Assembly: GCF_030518155.1 (NCBI RefSeq)
Contig: NZ_JAULRU010000823.1
Coordinates: 1-64,000 of the forward strand
Reading direction: 5' to 3'
DNA from: Gilvimarinus gilvus
GTDB lineage: Bacteria; Pseudomonadota; Gammaproteobacteria; Pseudomonadales; Cellvibrionaceae
Length of the DNA: 64,000 nt
The position numbers were made by a program, and so were the translations under genes. Shown piece after piece: positions 27,311 through 36,729 of the stretch (position 1 is the stretch's first letter; each line of letters begins with the position of its first letter). Below the pieces are notes generated by a model that ran no database searches, was not told the origin of the DNA, and saw only the letters and a program-made list of their open reading frames with translations.

Positions 27311-30300
27311 TTACAGCGACTCGATAAACCTCAGCAAGTTATCACGAGCATTATTCGACAAACCGTCGTAAGCCTGCTTCGAGGCCAGCGCCTCACCGCC
27401 GTGCCAACGAATGGCTTCATCAATGGTTCGAGCGCGACCGTCATGCAGGAAATTGGCATCGGGTGTGCAGTACTCGTAACCATCCAGGCCAAAGGCATCC
27501 CAGCCTCGACCACCTTCAACACCACCGGTGACGCACGCCGATAATCCAACACCCCAGAGCGGCGCTGTTCGCCATTCGCTGCCGGTCGCCTCACCTTCGC
27601 CAAGGTTGTCGGCAAGGCCGGGCCCCATGTCATGCAAAAGCATGTCGGTATAGGGGCGAATGGTTTGATCGCGAAGCTCCGCCAGCGGATGGTACTCGCT
27701 GGTTTGATGGCTAGGCGTATGACAATCCGCACATCCGATTTGGCCAAACGTTTGTTCACCATTCAATACCGCAGGGTCATTGTATGCGCGCTGTGGGCGA
27801 ACCCCCAACAACGACACATACTTAATGAGGTTATTCAGGTGCTCATCGGCCAGTTCACTGCCAGCCGGGCCACAATTACTTTGCGCCGAACCGCAGTCAG
27901 GACTGGGCAGCAAATTGGTCATCACTCCCATATCGGTATTAAAGGCCGCAGCCACTTGATGCTCGACACTGACGGTTGCCGCCTTGTAACCAAAACGTCC
28001 CAGGCGTGTTTGTCCTGTAGCGGGATCACTAATACGGTTGGCCCTCCCTGAAATTCCGTCGCCATTGGCATCGTTGGGATCTTCCTTTGCCAAGATATCA
28101 GACTCGGGAATTGCCTCCAGCAAACCAATACCATTTAGGTTAGGCGCCAAACGAGCCGAGAAAGTATCTGGGGCGCCATTGCTGAAAGTGTAGTTGGGTG
28201 AGCGCAATCCACCGGACTCGGTCCAGGATTGAATGGCCACATTACCTTCACTGCCTATACCTTGTGGTTGGAGAACACGACCACGGGCAGGTTCAGGATT
28301 ACCGTCGGCATCGCCGATTTTAAATACCCACCGATCCAGCGGCTCCCCAATTTCAGCGACCGAGGCGCGACCATTACGCACGTGACAATCCGAGCAACGC
28401 TCGTTGATATAGTGCGGGCCGGATTTACCCATGGCCGCGTTATTAACGCCGTTTTCCGGGTTCTCATCGTGGGTGCCGTCAACGAACGACGAGTGATGAA
28501 CGCGACGTCCTAACACAAAAGGCTGGCCATTTTCATAGCCCAGGTTGTTCGCCATTTGTTGAAAGTGACCATCGGGCTCAGCGGTCATCTGCACATGCAA
28601 GGTCGTATCTCCACCCATGCGCGCTTTTTCCGGCACGGGGATAGAGTCTCGCTGCAGATAATTACCGCCGACAAATTCCACTTTATCGGTGACATCCCAA
28701 GGCACTAAACCTTCACCCACAATGTACAGGTATGTCGTGCCATAGTAGTTAGCACGGCCACGTGGAACACCGACATCAAGGAATTGACTAATTTCGAACT
28801 CAAGCTTATCGCCTACCTGAATTGGGCGGCCTTCACGGCAGTTCCAGCTTTCCTCTTTCCAGTAGTTGACATTGTCGTTAGTGTCCATAACACCATTGCC
28901 ACAGTACTGGGCCAAAGTGTTCAGACCTTCGTACCACCAGCGATTTTCCGCTTCGGTGTCCGAGAGTTTGAACTCGCTACGCACATTCATACGAATGGAA
29001 TCACCGCCCTTAGCGACGTAATCGACAATCTCAATCGCCGCTGTACGGTCTTCCCAGTAGAAGGTCAGATAATGATCGTAGGCCTGGAAGTGATTTTCCT
29101 TGGCGTGCCTATCGCGCGCGCGGTCAGAGAAGCGTGTCACTAATGCATCGCCACGGTCATAGACAATTACCGGCTCCAATGGTGTGTTTTGATCAAACAG
29201 TGGAACCACCTGAGCACCGGGTGGTGTCGTTAGCGGGCAACCATTGCCATCAACACTGGTGCCAGCCGGCGTGCCTGGGCACTGATCCTGAGCGTTAACC
29301 ACACCATCACCATCGCTATCGGTCGGCGTTGGGTCTGGATCGGGACCGGGATCGGGATTGGAGCCGTTGCCGACAGTGTAACTCGCCCAAGGTGAGTCGA
29401 CCGCACCAGCCAGATTGGCATTCCAGTAAGTGAAGCTGTAATCAATCACATCGCCCGAGCTAAAACCGTTAGCACTATAGGTATTGCGGCCACTGGCTTG
29501 CATCATGGCGACATTGATCTGACCACCGCCATTGACGGTGTAGTGCAAGTCAGCCCAGTCTGCTGTATTGAGATAAAACTCCAGGCTGCCAGCGCCAGGT
29601 TCGCCAATACCGTAACTGCCATCGTTGCTGTTCACCTCACAACCGTTGCCATCAACCGACGCACCTGCTGGGGTCGCGGGGCACTGATCAAGGTTATCGG
29701 TTACGCCATCGCCATCACTGTCACCAAATATCTGACAGCCGTTGGCATCGACATTGGCACCTGCGGGCGTACTGGGGCACGCATCGGCGCCATCAGCCAC
29801 ACCGTCGTTATCCGTATCTAACACCACAGCACAACCATTGCCATCCACCTGAGTACCAGCCGGTGTGTTGGGGCACTGATCCTGACCGTCGTTAACGCCA
29901 TCATTATCACTGTCAGCGGGCGCAGTGCCAGGCGTCAGGGCCAACCAATTAATATTGAAGGGCACGCTGTCGGCGGTTAAGCGGATCGTAGTCACACCAT
30001 TGCCTACGGTTACCGAGCCTAAATCGCGGGTAACCCAACTCTGCCAACCACCGGTATCACCAACAGCAGTAGAACCGGTACTGGCACCATCTGCGGTGAC
30101 AGTGATGCGGCCACCACCACCTTGCGCAGCAACGCGTGCAGTGACGTTGTAAGTACCGGCAGCCAGCTCGGCGCTGTACTCAAGCCACTCACCCGTTGCG
30201 GTCCAGCCCACATTAAAACCACCGCCACTGTCGGCTGCCGCTTCGATATCGACATTATCATTGCGATAGGCACCACCTTCATTGCCGGGGGTCGTATCGG

Positions 30301-32533
30301 AATAGTTAATGTAGTCTTCCGCTTGTAACTGCACACCCGCACTGGCGCAGCCTGCTGCATTCACAGCAGAACCGGCTGCGGTCGCAGGACACTGATCCTG
30401 ACTGTCGCCGACACCATCGCCGTCGGTATCTATGACTATCTTCTCAAGGCTGATCCAGTTTAAGTTAAAACCGGCAGCATCAATATTGATACGAACATTG
30501 GCATCGCCCGCGACAGTATCCACGGTGCCCAACACAATGCTTTGCCATGTTTGCCAACCGCCGGTGCTGTTGACTGCGGTGCTCGGTGTATAAGCGCCAT
30601 TAATACCGACGCTCAGTGCGCCGCCATCATTGAGAGCCGCTACTCGGGCGGTTACCTGATAAGTGCCTGCGGCAAGATTGGAGCTGTACTCCAGCCACTC
30701 ACCGGTGCCAGTCCAGCCCACATTGTAACCGCCGTCGGTGTCGCTGGTCGCTTCAATATCAACGTCATCGGTGCGATAGGCGCCGCCATTATTACCGGCA
30801 TCGCCATCGATATAATTAACGTAATCTTCCGCCTGGACTCTTACACTCTCGGTACTGCAACCCAACGCATTAACGGTCACCCCCGCTTGGGTATTAGGAC
30901 AGGCATCGTCGCCATCGAGTACGCCGTCACCGTCGGTGTCGGTGGGCACGACAAGCGCACAACCACTACTGTCTACCGAAGTACCCGCAGGCGTCGAAGG
31001 GCATGCGTCATTTTGATTGGGAACACCATCACCATCGTCGTCGGCCGCATTGCCTCCGCCCGTCCAAACAATGTCGTCGATCGCCAATGAAAAGTTAGCG
31101 CCCGGCAGATTATCGCCATTTAAAATGACAAATGGGTAGGCCAGTGACTGTATAGCGACCAGTGAACCACGCAAGTCCGCCACCGGAATGGTTACAGTTC
31201 CCCATTCACCATTACGCACCAAGCCGTACTTGTTTTCACCTGCTGGAAAATCAATGTAGTTTTCATTGGTATAGGTATCGGTCATACCCACTTTAAAGGA
31301 AACATTGGCTGGCACCTTGATTCGAAAGCTCACAGTGCCTTCGGCAAAGTTATCCATATTCAGTGGTTGGCGTGCCTGGATGCCACCGCCAAACCACTGC
31401 CCAGGGGCGGTATAGTCCCAACTAATAACGTTGTCGCCTTCATACGCAGGCTCGCTGCCACCAACAAGCGACCCAGTACTCCAGATATACACATCAGAGC
31501 TGCTGCCCGCTTCTAATTTATTGTTGGTAAAGGTGTCATCGGTAAACACACCAAAGGTACCCACCTCGGGCTGCGATGTTTGACCTAATATGACTTCCCC
31601 TAAGCCGTCGTACTCGTACACGCGCACATAGTCGATGTACATTTTGGCGGGAATCGGTGCGGTCACCTGATTGTTTTGCAAAGCGTCGGTAAAGTTACCC
31701 CCCACCGCCAGATTCATTAACAAATAGAAGGGCGCGCGAAATTCGTCGGACTCTTCCGTAATGCCAATAGGGGCGTCGTACATATCGTACTCAACGCCAT
31801 TGTCGATAGCGGTAAATCGCAGTGATTCATCCGTCCAGTACAAACGATAGGTAATAAACCGGTCATTCATCGGCGATTGCGAGACATAAGCGTTATCCGT
31901 TTCCCAGGCAGACATAGCCGCACAGGTTGGATTGCCTTCTACACAGGCATCGTCAGAGTAAAAAATAGCGTTGCCGCCAACAAAACTGTTGGGCGTGGCG
32001 CCGGCATGGAATTTGTCGATCTCTTCCTGGCGATGGCCCATTTCCATCATGTCGATCTCACCCTTAGCAGGCCAGCTGGCAGTGCTGGTACCCAACAACC
32101 AAAAGGCTGGCCACAGGCCGGTTTCAAGGTTCGGCACGCGAATACGAGTTTCGATCATGCCATACTGAATGGCCACGGCATTTTGACTGTCCAGCTTACC
32201 GGAGGTAAAAGCGCTGCCGTCTACATTTTCCGAGCGGGCTTCAAACACCAGCGCCGAGTTACCGGGCTCGCCAGGCACAGATTCAATAGAGACATTGTCG
32301 GCCTGGTAGTACTCCAATTCCTGATTGCCCCAGCCACACAAGTTTGGGCCGAGCTGACAGCCATTGCCTTCAACAACGTTCCAGTGATTGGTATTGAGGT
32401 TATTAAAATTATCCTCCCACAATAACTGGCCCACCTGCTGGGCCTGTGAGGAAGCCGCACTAAGTGCTGCGGCAAGTGCCGCGGCCCCAACCAATAGTGG
32501 TCGGGGTGTTTTGCGCCGGTTGCGCTTGTTCAT
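27311..32533 (-). CDS. GH16 laminarinase - CBM6/CBM56-like - di-haem oxidoreductase fusion
   Basis: This exported protein has 1740 residues. In order: signal peptide (1-31); GH16 domain (about 33-307) with GEIDMMEMG, nucleophile E159, D161 and acid/base E164; a beta-sandwich module (about 320-490); thrombospondin type 3 calcium repeats (DxDxDGxxD); CBM6 (about 563-700); TSP3; CBM6 (about 734-864); three TSP3 repeats; a CBM56-like beta-1,3-glucan-binding module (about 968-1054); TSP3; an unassigned domain (about 1106-1375); then a di-haem oxidoreductase of the DUF1111/cytochrome-c-peroxidase-related type (about 1376-1740) with haem motifs CSDCH (1380-1384) and CADCH (1601-1605). The first half should bind and cleave laminarin. 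The haem half may do electron transfer or peroxidase chemistry; its substrate is unknown. GGAG precedes the ATG, and an AACAATAATCAA leader lies just upstream. Confidence 0.9.
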   Translation of the reverse strand: MNKRNRRKTPRPLLVGAAALAAALSAASSQAQQVGQLLWEDNFNNLNTNHWNVVEGNGCQLGPNLCGWGNQELEYYQADNVSIESVPGEPGNSALVFEARSENVDGSAFTSGKLDSQNAVAIQYGMIETRIRVPNLETGLWPAFWLLGTSTASWPAKGEIDMMEMGHRQEEIDKFHAGATPNSFVGGNAIFYSDDACVEGNPTCAAMSAWETDNAYVSQSPMNDRFITYRLYWTDESLRFTAIDNGVEYDMYDAPIGITEESDEFRAPFYLLMNLAVGGNFTDALQNNQVTAPIPAKMYIDYVRVYEYDGLGEVILGQTSQPEVGTFGVFTDDTFTNNKLEAGSSSDVYIWSTGSLVGGSEPAYEGDNVISWDYTAPGQWFGGGIQARQPLNMDNFAEGTVSFRIKVPANVSFKVGMTDTYTNENYIDFPAGENKYGLVRNGEWGTVTIPVADLRGSLVAIQSLAYPFVILNGDNLPGANFSLAIDDIVWTGGGNAADDDGDGVPNQNDACPSTPAGTSVDSSGCALVVPTDTDGDGVLDGDDACPNTQAGVTVNALGCSTESVRVQAEDYVNYIDGDAGNNGGAYRTDDVDIEATSDTDGGYNVGWTGTGEWLEYSSNLAAGTYQVTARVAALNDGGALSVGINGAYTPSTAVNSTGGWQTWQSIVLGTVDTVAGDANVRINIDAAGFNLNWISLEKIVIDTDGDGVGDSQDQCPATAAGSAVNAAGCASAGVQLQAEDYINYSDTTPGNEGGAYRNDNVDIEAAADSGGGFNVGWTATGEWLEYSAELAAGTYNVTARVAAQGGGGRITVTADGASTGSTAVGDTGGWQSWVTRDLGSVTVGNGVTTIRLTADSVPFNINWLALTPGTAPADSDNDGVNDGQDQCPNTPAGTQVDGNGCAVVLDTDNDGVADGADACPSTPAGANVDANGCQIFGDSDGDGVTDNLDQCPATPAGASVDGNGCEVNSNDGSYGIGEPGAGSLEFYLNTADWADLHYTVNGGGQINVAMMQASGRNTYSANGFSSGDVIDYSFTYWNANLAGAVDSPWASYTVGNGSNPDPGPDPDPTPTDSDGDGVVNAQDQCPGTPAGTSVDGNGCPLTTPPGAQVVPLFDQNTPLEPVIVYDRGDALVTRFSDRARDRHAKENHFQAYDHYLTFYWEDRTAAIEIVDYVAKGGDSIRMNVRSEFKLSDTEAENRWWYEGLNTLAQYCGNGVMDTNDNVNYWKEESWNCREGRPIQVGDKLEFEISQFLDVGVPRGRANYYGTTYLYIVGEGLVPWDVTDKVEFVGGNYLQRDSIPVPEKARMGGDTTLHVQMTAEPDGHFQQMANNLGYENGQPFVLGRRVHHSSFVDGTHDENPENGVNNAAMGKSGPHYINERCSDCHVRNGRASVAEIGEPLDRWVFKIGDADGNPEPARGRVLQPQGIGSEGNVAIQSWTESGGLRSPNYTFSNGAPDTFSARLAPNLNGIGLLEAIPESDILAKEDPNDANGDGISGRANRISDPATGQTRLGRFGYKAATVSVEHQVAAAFNTDMGVMTNLLPSPDCGSAQSNCGPAGSELADEHLNNLIKYVSLLGVRPQRAYNDPAVLNGEQTFGQIGCADCHTPSHQTSEYHPLAELRDQTIRPYTDMLLHDMGPGLADNLGEGEATGSEWRTAPLWGVGLSACVTGGVEGGRGWDAFGLDGYEYCTPDANFLHDGRARTIDEAIRWHGGEALASKQAYDGLSNNARDNLLRFIESL

Positions 32534-32930
32534 AGCTCTACTCCAGGGTTGATTATTGTTAGGTTCCCTTGGTGCTTATTAGCCTGTGCGATTGTAGATG
32601 GCAGTCCATTTAAGTCCGTTGCACAAACTTGAGGCGGCGATGCTTTGGCCCGGCGATTCATTTTAGGGAGCCAACTCATCACACGCACCCGCCTTGAGCA
32701 TGTCAAACTAGTCAACAACACAGGTAATTTCGTCACTCTTTGACCAGAATCGCAATCTGTGACGAAAATAAAACTGGGAGGCCTGCAGCCCTTTATTTAC
32801 AGGGGGTTCGGAGCCAAGATTTTTCAACCTTAATATCCCGACATTAACTTCCCACTTTTTCTTTTCGGCAAAAAAGGTGGGAAGATAGGAGTTTGAGGAG
32901 TACGGCGACGGCCAAAAGGGGGGTTCTGGC
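32534..32930. promoter_or_regulatory. Control region of the GH16-cytochrome fusion gene
   Basis: These 397 non-coding bases hold CGTCACTCTTTGAC at 32731-32744, which matches 12 of 14 positions of a motif upstream of the TonB receptor gene. An imperfect inverted repeat at 32849-32884 (CTTCCCACTTTTT ... AAAAAAGGTGGGAAG) contains CCCACTTT again. These are candidate AraC operators or a terminator of the upstream AraC gene. Confidence 0.45.
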
Positions 32931-34070
32931 TTATGAGCCATGCTGGGGCAAGTGGGCCCGCCGAAACTCAGTCGGTGAGCATCCAACCAAGCGGTTAAAG
33001 AAACGGTGAAAAGATGATTTGTTATTGAAGCCTGAGGCCAATAATATGTCGAGAATGGTCATTCTGGCACAATTTGGATCCGTCAAAAGCGTCTTGGCGT
33101 GCTCCACCCGATGATGATTAATAAACTCGAAAAAGCGCGTACCAAGATCTCGGTTAATCACCTGCGAAACAACTCGCGGTGGCATACCCACCTTGTCGGC
33201 GAACTGGTCTATATTAATGCTTGGCTGTAGATGCAACTGATAGTGATCTATACCTTTTTGAATAGCCTTAATGACATCATCTGCAGCGGGTATTGTCTGC
33301 GCAACAGCGGTATCGGCAGGCTCAGCTAAACTGAGATTCCAAGCATACGCAAGGTTATAAAAAACCAAACCATTCATCAGTAAAAACCGTATTAAATTGT
33401 GCAATGTTCCGGTCGCATCCGCCACCTCGCCGCCAACGGTATCCGCCACCAGAACAACCAAGAACGACCAGGTCCAACTCACCAAAAAACAAATGCTGAG
33501 TACTGCCAGCCATGTAACCTCCGATACAGGCACACTCGACATACGCTGTTTTACCTGAACCATATAGCGGTTAATTACATACAGAGCCACAAGCGCATAA
33601 ATGACTGACACCACACTTGAGATGTACCAAATTGCACTGGCGATCGAGTTAGCTAGTGTGTTATCTGATCGGGACTGTAAATCATAGGAGGTAACCCCCA
33701 AAACACCCACCGCGGTCAACGCAATCACAAATGGCATAGCATGGGCCATCAATTCTAATCGGCTAAAACGCCGGGAAAATAGCAAAGATGTCACATAAAA
33801 AAGGAATAACGGTCCTCGCACAAAGTGAGTAAAGGTAAACAAATAAGCCAGAAACTCCTGCTTAACCCAATGCGCCGCCGGAAACTCAGGGTTCCACATG
33901 ACTAAATTGGCAAACATATCCAACGCGACCGCAACGAGAAAAAGCACTAGCCATAAATTTCCAGCACCAGCTTTAGTAGGCACTGTAATTCGGTAGGCAG
34001 CCAAAATAACCACTTCAAATATAGTTATGACTAAAAATATATCGTGAACATTAAATATTCTTGCGTCCAT
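32931..34070 (-). CDS. Membrane-anchored AraC-family regulator (paralogue 2)
   Basis: The protein is 379 residues with about seven N-terminal TM helices (MDARIFNVHDIFLVITIFEVVILAAY...) and a C-terminal AraC double HTH (ILDILLASGFNNKSSFHRFFNRLVGCSPTEFRRA). It shares architecture and opening motif with the proteins at 23444 and 50645. It lies directly upstream of, and in the same direction as, the GH16-cytochrome fusion gene, which it may control. It is divergent from the halogenase-like gene at 34390. Its own leader carries TTAATAATAATGAA. Confidence 0.87.
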   Translation of the reverse strand: MDARIFNVHDIFLVITIFEVVILAAYRITVPTKAGAGNLWLVLFLVAVALDMFANLVMWNPEFPAAHWVKQEFLAYLFTFTHFVRGPLFLFYVTSLLFSRRFSRLELMAHAMPFVIALTAVGVLGVTSYDLQSRSDNTLANSIASAIWYISSVVSVIYALVALYVINRYMVQVKQRMSSVPVSEVTWLAVLSICFLVSWTWSFLVVLVADTVGGEVADATGTLHNLIRFLLMNGLVFYNLAYAWNLSLAEPADTAVAQTIPAADDVIKAIQKGIDHYQLHLQPSINIDQFADKVGMPPRVVSQVINRDLGTRFFEFINHHRVEHAKTLLTDPNCARMTILDILLASGFNNKSSFHRFFNRLVGCSPTEFRRAHLPQHGS

Positions 34071-34389
34071 GGGACCGGCTCTTATTTTTTAGATTCATTA
34101 TTATTAACAGGCACGACCCTTGCCATTTCTTCTAACAGTTATTACACATAAATATAAAGACAATAACCTATGCTTCCGTGAACTGTGTAAGCGATTAATT
34201 TTAAATGGGTTGATGGCCATTTACCAGATACCGTGCAGTAAGCGAAAATTGTTTTTCATCATATTTTTAGTCGCCGTTAGCCATTAAGACGACACTTAAC
34301 AGAAAGTACACAGCCATCCATTATGTGCTCTGGACGCTATCGGCATTGGCCGCTATAGTGCTCCAATACGTACAAAATTGAGCCTATGT
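34071..34389. promoter_or_regulatory. Divergent promoter region, AraC paralogue 2 / halogenase-like gene
   Basis: These 319 AT-rich bases separate divergent genes and must hold both promoters. The only feature seen is TTATTATTAACAG at 34098-34110, the A-rich AAN leader of the AraC mRNA on the minus strand. No open frame of note. Confidence 0.4.
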
Positions 34390-35928
34390 ATGAATCAACA
34401 CTTAAAGCACATCGTAGTACTTGGCGGCGGCAGTGCTGGCTGGTTAACGGCCAGCATTATCGCTGCAGAACACTGTTGCAACAGCCCCAATGGGGTAAAA
34501 ATTACGCTAATAGAGTCGCCCGATGTCGCTACCGTTGGTGTCGGTGAAGGCACCTGGCCAACCATGCGTCAAACACTCAGCAGAATCGGCATCTCAGAAA
34601 AAATATTCTTCCGTGAGTGCGACGCATCGTTCAAACAGGGCTCACAATTTCGCGGCTGGGTTAACGGCTCTGACACAGATGCCTACTATCATCCGTTCGT
34701 CCTACCAGAGGGTTATTTTGAAGCTAACCTGCATAACTATTGGCGCCGCCAATTTCGAGGTGCTTCCTATGCAGATACTTTTACTTCCCAGACACACCTG
34801 TGTAAAAAAGGCTTGGCCCCAAAGCAAATGGCGACCCCTGATTACGCCGCTGTTGTAAATTACGGCTACCACTTAAACGTAGGTAAATTCGGCCAACTAC
34901 TACAACGTCACGCGACTTCGAAGCTTGGCGTTAACCATATCCTGGATCATGTTACCGGGGTTAACAGCGCCGATAACGGCGACATACACTCCCTCAGCAC
35001 TCACAACCACGGCGAACTTAAAGCTGATTTGTTTATTGATTGTAGCGGCAGTGCTTCGTTACTTTTGGGCAAGCACTACAACATAGGCTGGCGCGATTGT
35101 CGACCCTATTTGTTCAACGATCGAGCCGTTGCCACCCAAGTTCCCTATAGCGATCCGGAAGCACCGATCGCATCCACCACTATTTCCACAGCTCAAAATG
35201 AAGGCTGGATATGGGATATTGCACTTCCAACGCGACGCGGCGTAGGTTTCGTTTACGCCAGCGAATTCACTTCGGATGACCAGGCCGAACAAAATCTTCG
35301 CGAGCACATTGAACGCGATACATCTGAAAATATTTTTTCGTCTCTAAACATCAAAGCAATTAAATTCGACCCAGGTCACCGCCACCAGTTCTGGCACCGC
35401 AACTGCATTGGAGTCGGAATGTCTGCGGGATTCATTGAGCCACTTGAAGCATCTGCACTCGTTATGGTCGAACTAGCCGCCGAAATGATCCGGGATGACC
35501 TACCTACCAATCGCGAAATGATGGATTACACGGCCCGCAGGTTTAACGAAAAATTTCTCTATCGATGGGACCGGGTAATCGAGTTCCTAAAGCTGCACTA
35601 TGTGTTATCGCAACGTAAAGGTGAATACTGGAACGCCCATCGCAATCCAGAATCAATTCCTGAATCGCTATCAGAAAAACTTATGCTTTGGAAGCATCGC
35701 CCACCATCGGAGCTAGACTTCGACCGCAAAGGGGAAGTTTTTCCCTCGGCCAGTTACCAATACGTTTTGTACGGCATGGGTTTTAACACAGAGCCAAGAA
35801 GTACTTACAAAGTTTCCGATAATGATGCAACAATTGAAAAATTCATTGCAATGAATAGGCAAAAGCTAACAAAGTACATTAATGCTTTACCGAGCAACCG
35901 GGCAATGATCAAACATTTACTACGTTAA
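34390..35928 (+). CDS. Flavin-dependent tryptophan-halogenase-like protein (1)
   Basis: The product is about 512 residues of the tryptophan 7-halogenase family. The FAD-binding motif is VVLGGGSAGW (near the N-terminus), a lysine sits in the conserved FKQGSQFRGW stretch, the WxWxIP-like motif reads GWIWDIALP, and SAGFIEPLEASAL carries the conserved glutamate. Relatives are common beside TonB receptors and SapC in glycan loci of Alteromonadales and Caulobacterales, where halogenation has not been shown, so a biological role is open. The ATG at 34390 is preferred over a TTG at 34378; no good ribosome site is visible. It converges on the DUF6445 gene at 36008. Confidence 0.85.
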   Translation: MNQHLKHIVVLGGGSAGWLTASIIAAEHCCNSPNGVKITLIESPDVATVGVGEGTWPTMRQTLSRIGISEKIFFRECDASFKQGSQFRGWVNGSDTDAYYHPFVLPEGYFEANLHNYWRRQFRGASYADTFTSQTHLCKKGLAPKQMATPDYAAVVNYGYHLNVGKFGQLLQRHATSKLGVNHILDHVTGVNSADNGDIHSLSTHNHGELKADLFIDCSGSASLLLGKHYNIGWRDCRPYLFNDRAVATQVPYSDPEAPIASTTISTAQNEGWIWDIALPTRRGVGFVYASEFTSDDQAEQNLREHIERDTSENIFSSLNIKAIKFDPGHRHQFWHRNCIGVGMSAGFIEPLEASALVMVELAAEMIRDDLPTNREMMDYTARRFNEKFLYRWDRVIEFLKLHYVLSQRKGEYWNAHRNPESIPESLSEKLMLWKHRPPSELDFDRKGEVFPSASYQYVLYGMGFNTEPRSTYKVSDNDATIEKFIAMNRQKLTKYINALPSNRAMIKHLLR

Positions 35929-36007
35929 ACCTCAATATAAACTTCACTTCAACACTGAAGACATTTTGTTCGAACCTCTAAAGCTTCACCAAACTCTTAG
36001 CCGCGCC

Positions 36008-36703
36008 CTAAGAGAAGTCAACAAATATATTGGCAGTGAGCCGCCCCTTCAGAACACTGTGAGATACATCTCTAGCGGGATTTATAAGGCCTGAGTGTAA
36101 TAAGTTTCCAGGATATACCAGCAATCGATTCATTTGATAATCTATAGAATCAATCATATCGAATTGATCACAGGAGCCTTGCACATACGCAGGGGCAGGG
36201 GGACTTTTTTCAATTTCTCGGCGCACGCTCTCGGTAAGCAAGCTTTTATTCTCCACAGTGACTCTTTCAATCGAGCTCGAACGATGCCGAAAGAATCCTG
36301 TACCACCAAAATCGCCATCACCCAGATAGTGCATTACCGCAAAATAGCTAGACTTATCCGTATCAAAGTGCGGCAGTCTTTGCAACAACGAAAGGTCTTC
36401 TTCTGCATTGGTAACCAGAGAAAACAACTGATGAAAGCAGCGCCCATAATTGTCACTAGGCAAGCCATATACTGACTTAATCAATGACTCCAGAGCGTTA
36501 TAGATAGCGCCGCCATAAGCAGAAGGGAGAACGGCGCGCTGCCCCGGATACCCTCCCGTAGCCTTAGAAAAATGCGCATATCCATTCGCTATTTGACGCA
36601 GCGCATCTATTTGATCGCTAAAGTCGTCAATTACAATAACTGGGGTTTTACCGTTTCCCACTAGCCTGACTTTTGGATCTAGTTTTCCTCTTATATTGAT
36701 CAT
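36008..36703 (-). CDS. DUF6445 family protein (2-oxoglutarate oxygenase-like)
   Basis: The protein is 231 residues and soluble. Conserved points are LPHFDTD (HxD type), MHYLGDGDFGGTGFFRHR, YPGNLLHSGLI and the final GRLTANIFVDF. These fit DUF6445, a family with a jelly-roll oxygenase-like pattern (His-x-Asp ... His ... Arg). It follows a halogenase-like gene by 26 bases in the SapC/halogenase operon. Members regularly travel with tryptophan-halogenase-like and TonB receptor genes. The reaction is unknown. Confidence 0.75.
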   Translation of the reverse strand: MINIRGKLDPKVRLVGNGKTPVIVIDDFSDQIDALRQIANGYAHFSKATGGYPGQRAVLPSAYGGAIYNALESLIKSVYGLPSDNYGRCFHQLFSLVTNAEEDLSLLQRLPHFDTDKSSYFAVMHYLGDGDFGGTGFFRHRSSSIERVTVENKSLLTESVRREIEKSPPAPAYVQGSCDQFDMIDSIDYQMNRLLVYPGNLLHSGLINPARDVSHSVLKGRLTANIFVDFS

Positions 36704-36729
36704 TTCATCACAATTTCGGAAAATACTCT

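Noticed and set aside
29240-30960. Regular repeated sequence that could suggest a CRISPR or tandem DNA repeat
   Set aside because: The repeats are in-frame codons for thrombospondin type 3 calcium-binding units and duplicated CBM6 modules, not spacer-repeat DNA.
30542-31090. 182-codon open frame on the plus strand inside the GH16-cytochrome fusion gene
   Set aside because: It is antisense to CBM6 and TSP3 coding sequence, which has a clear protein family match. Repetitive low-complexity translation and no ribosome site.
31877-32425. 182-codon plus-strand frame opposite the GH16 catalytic domain
   Set aside because: Shadow of the GH16 coding strand, whose catalytic motif is intact; no family features in the antisense translation.
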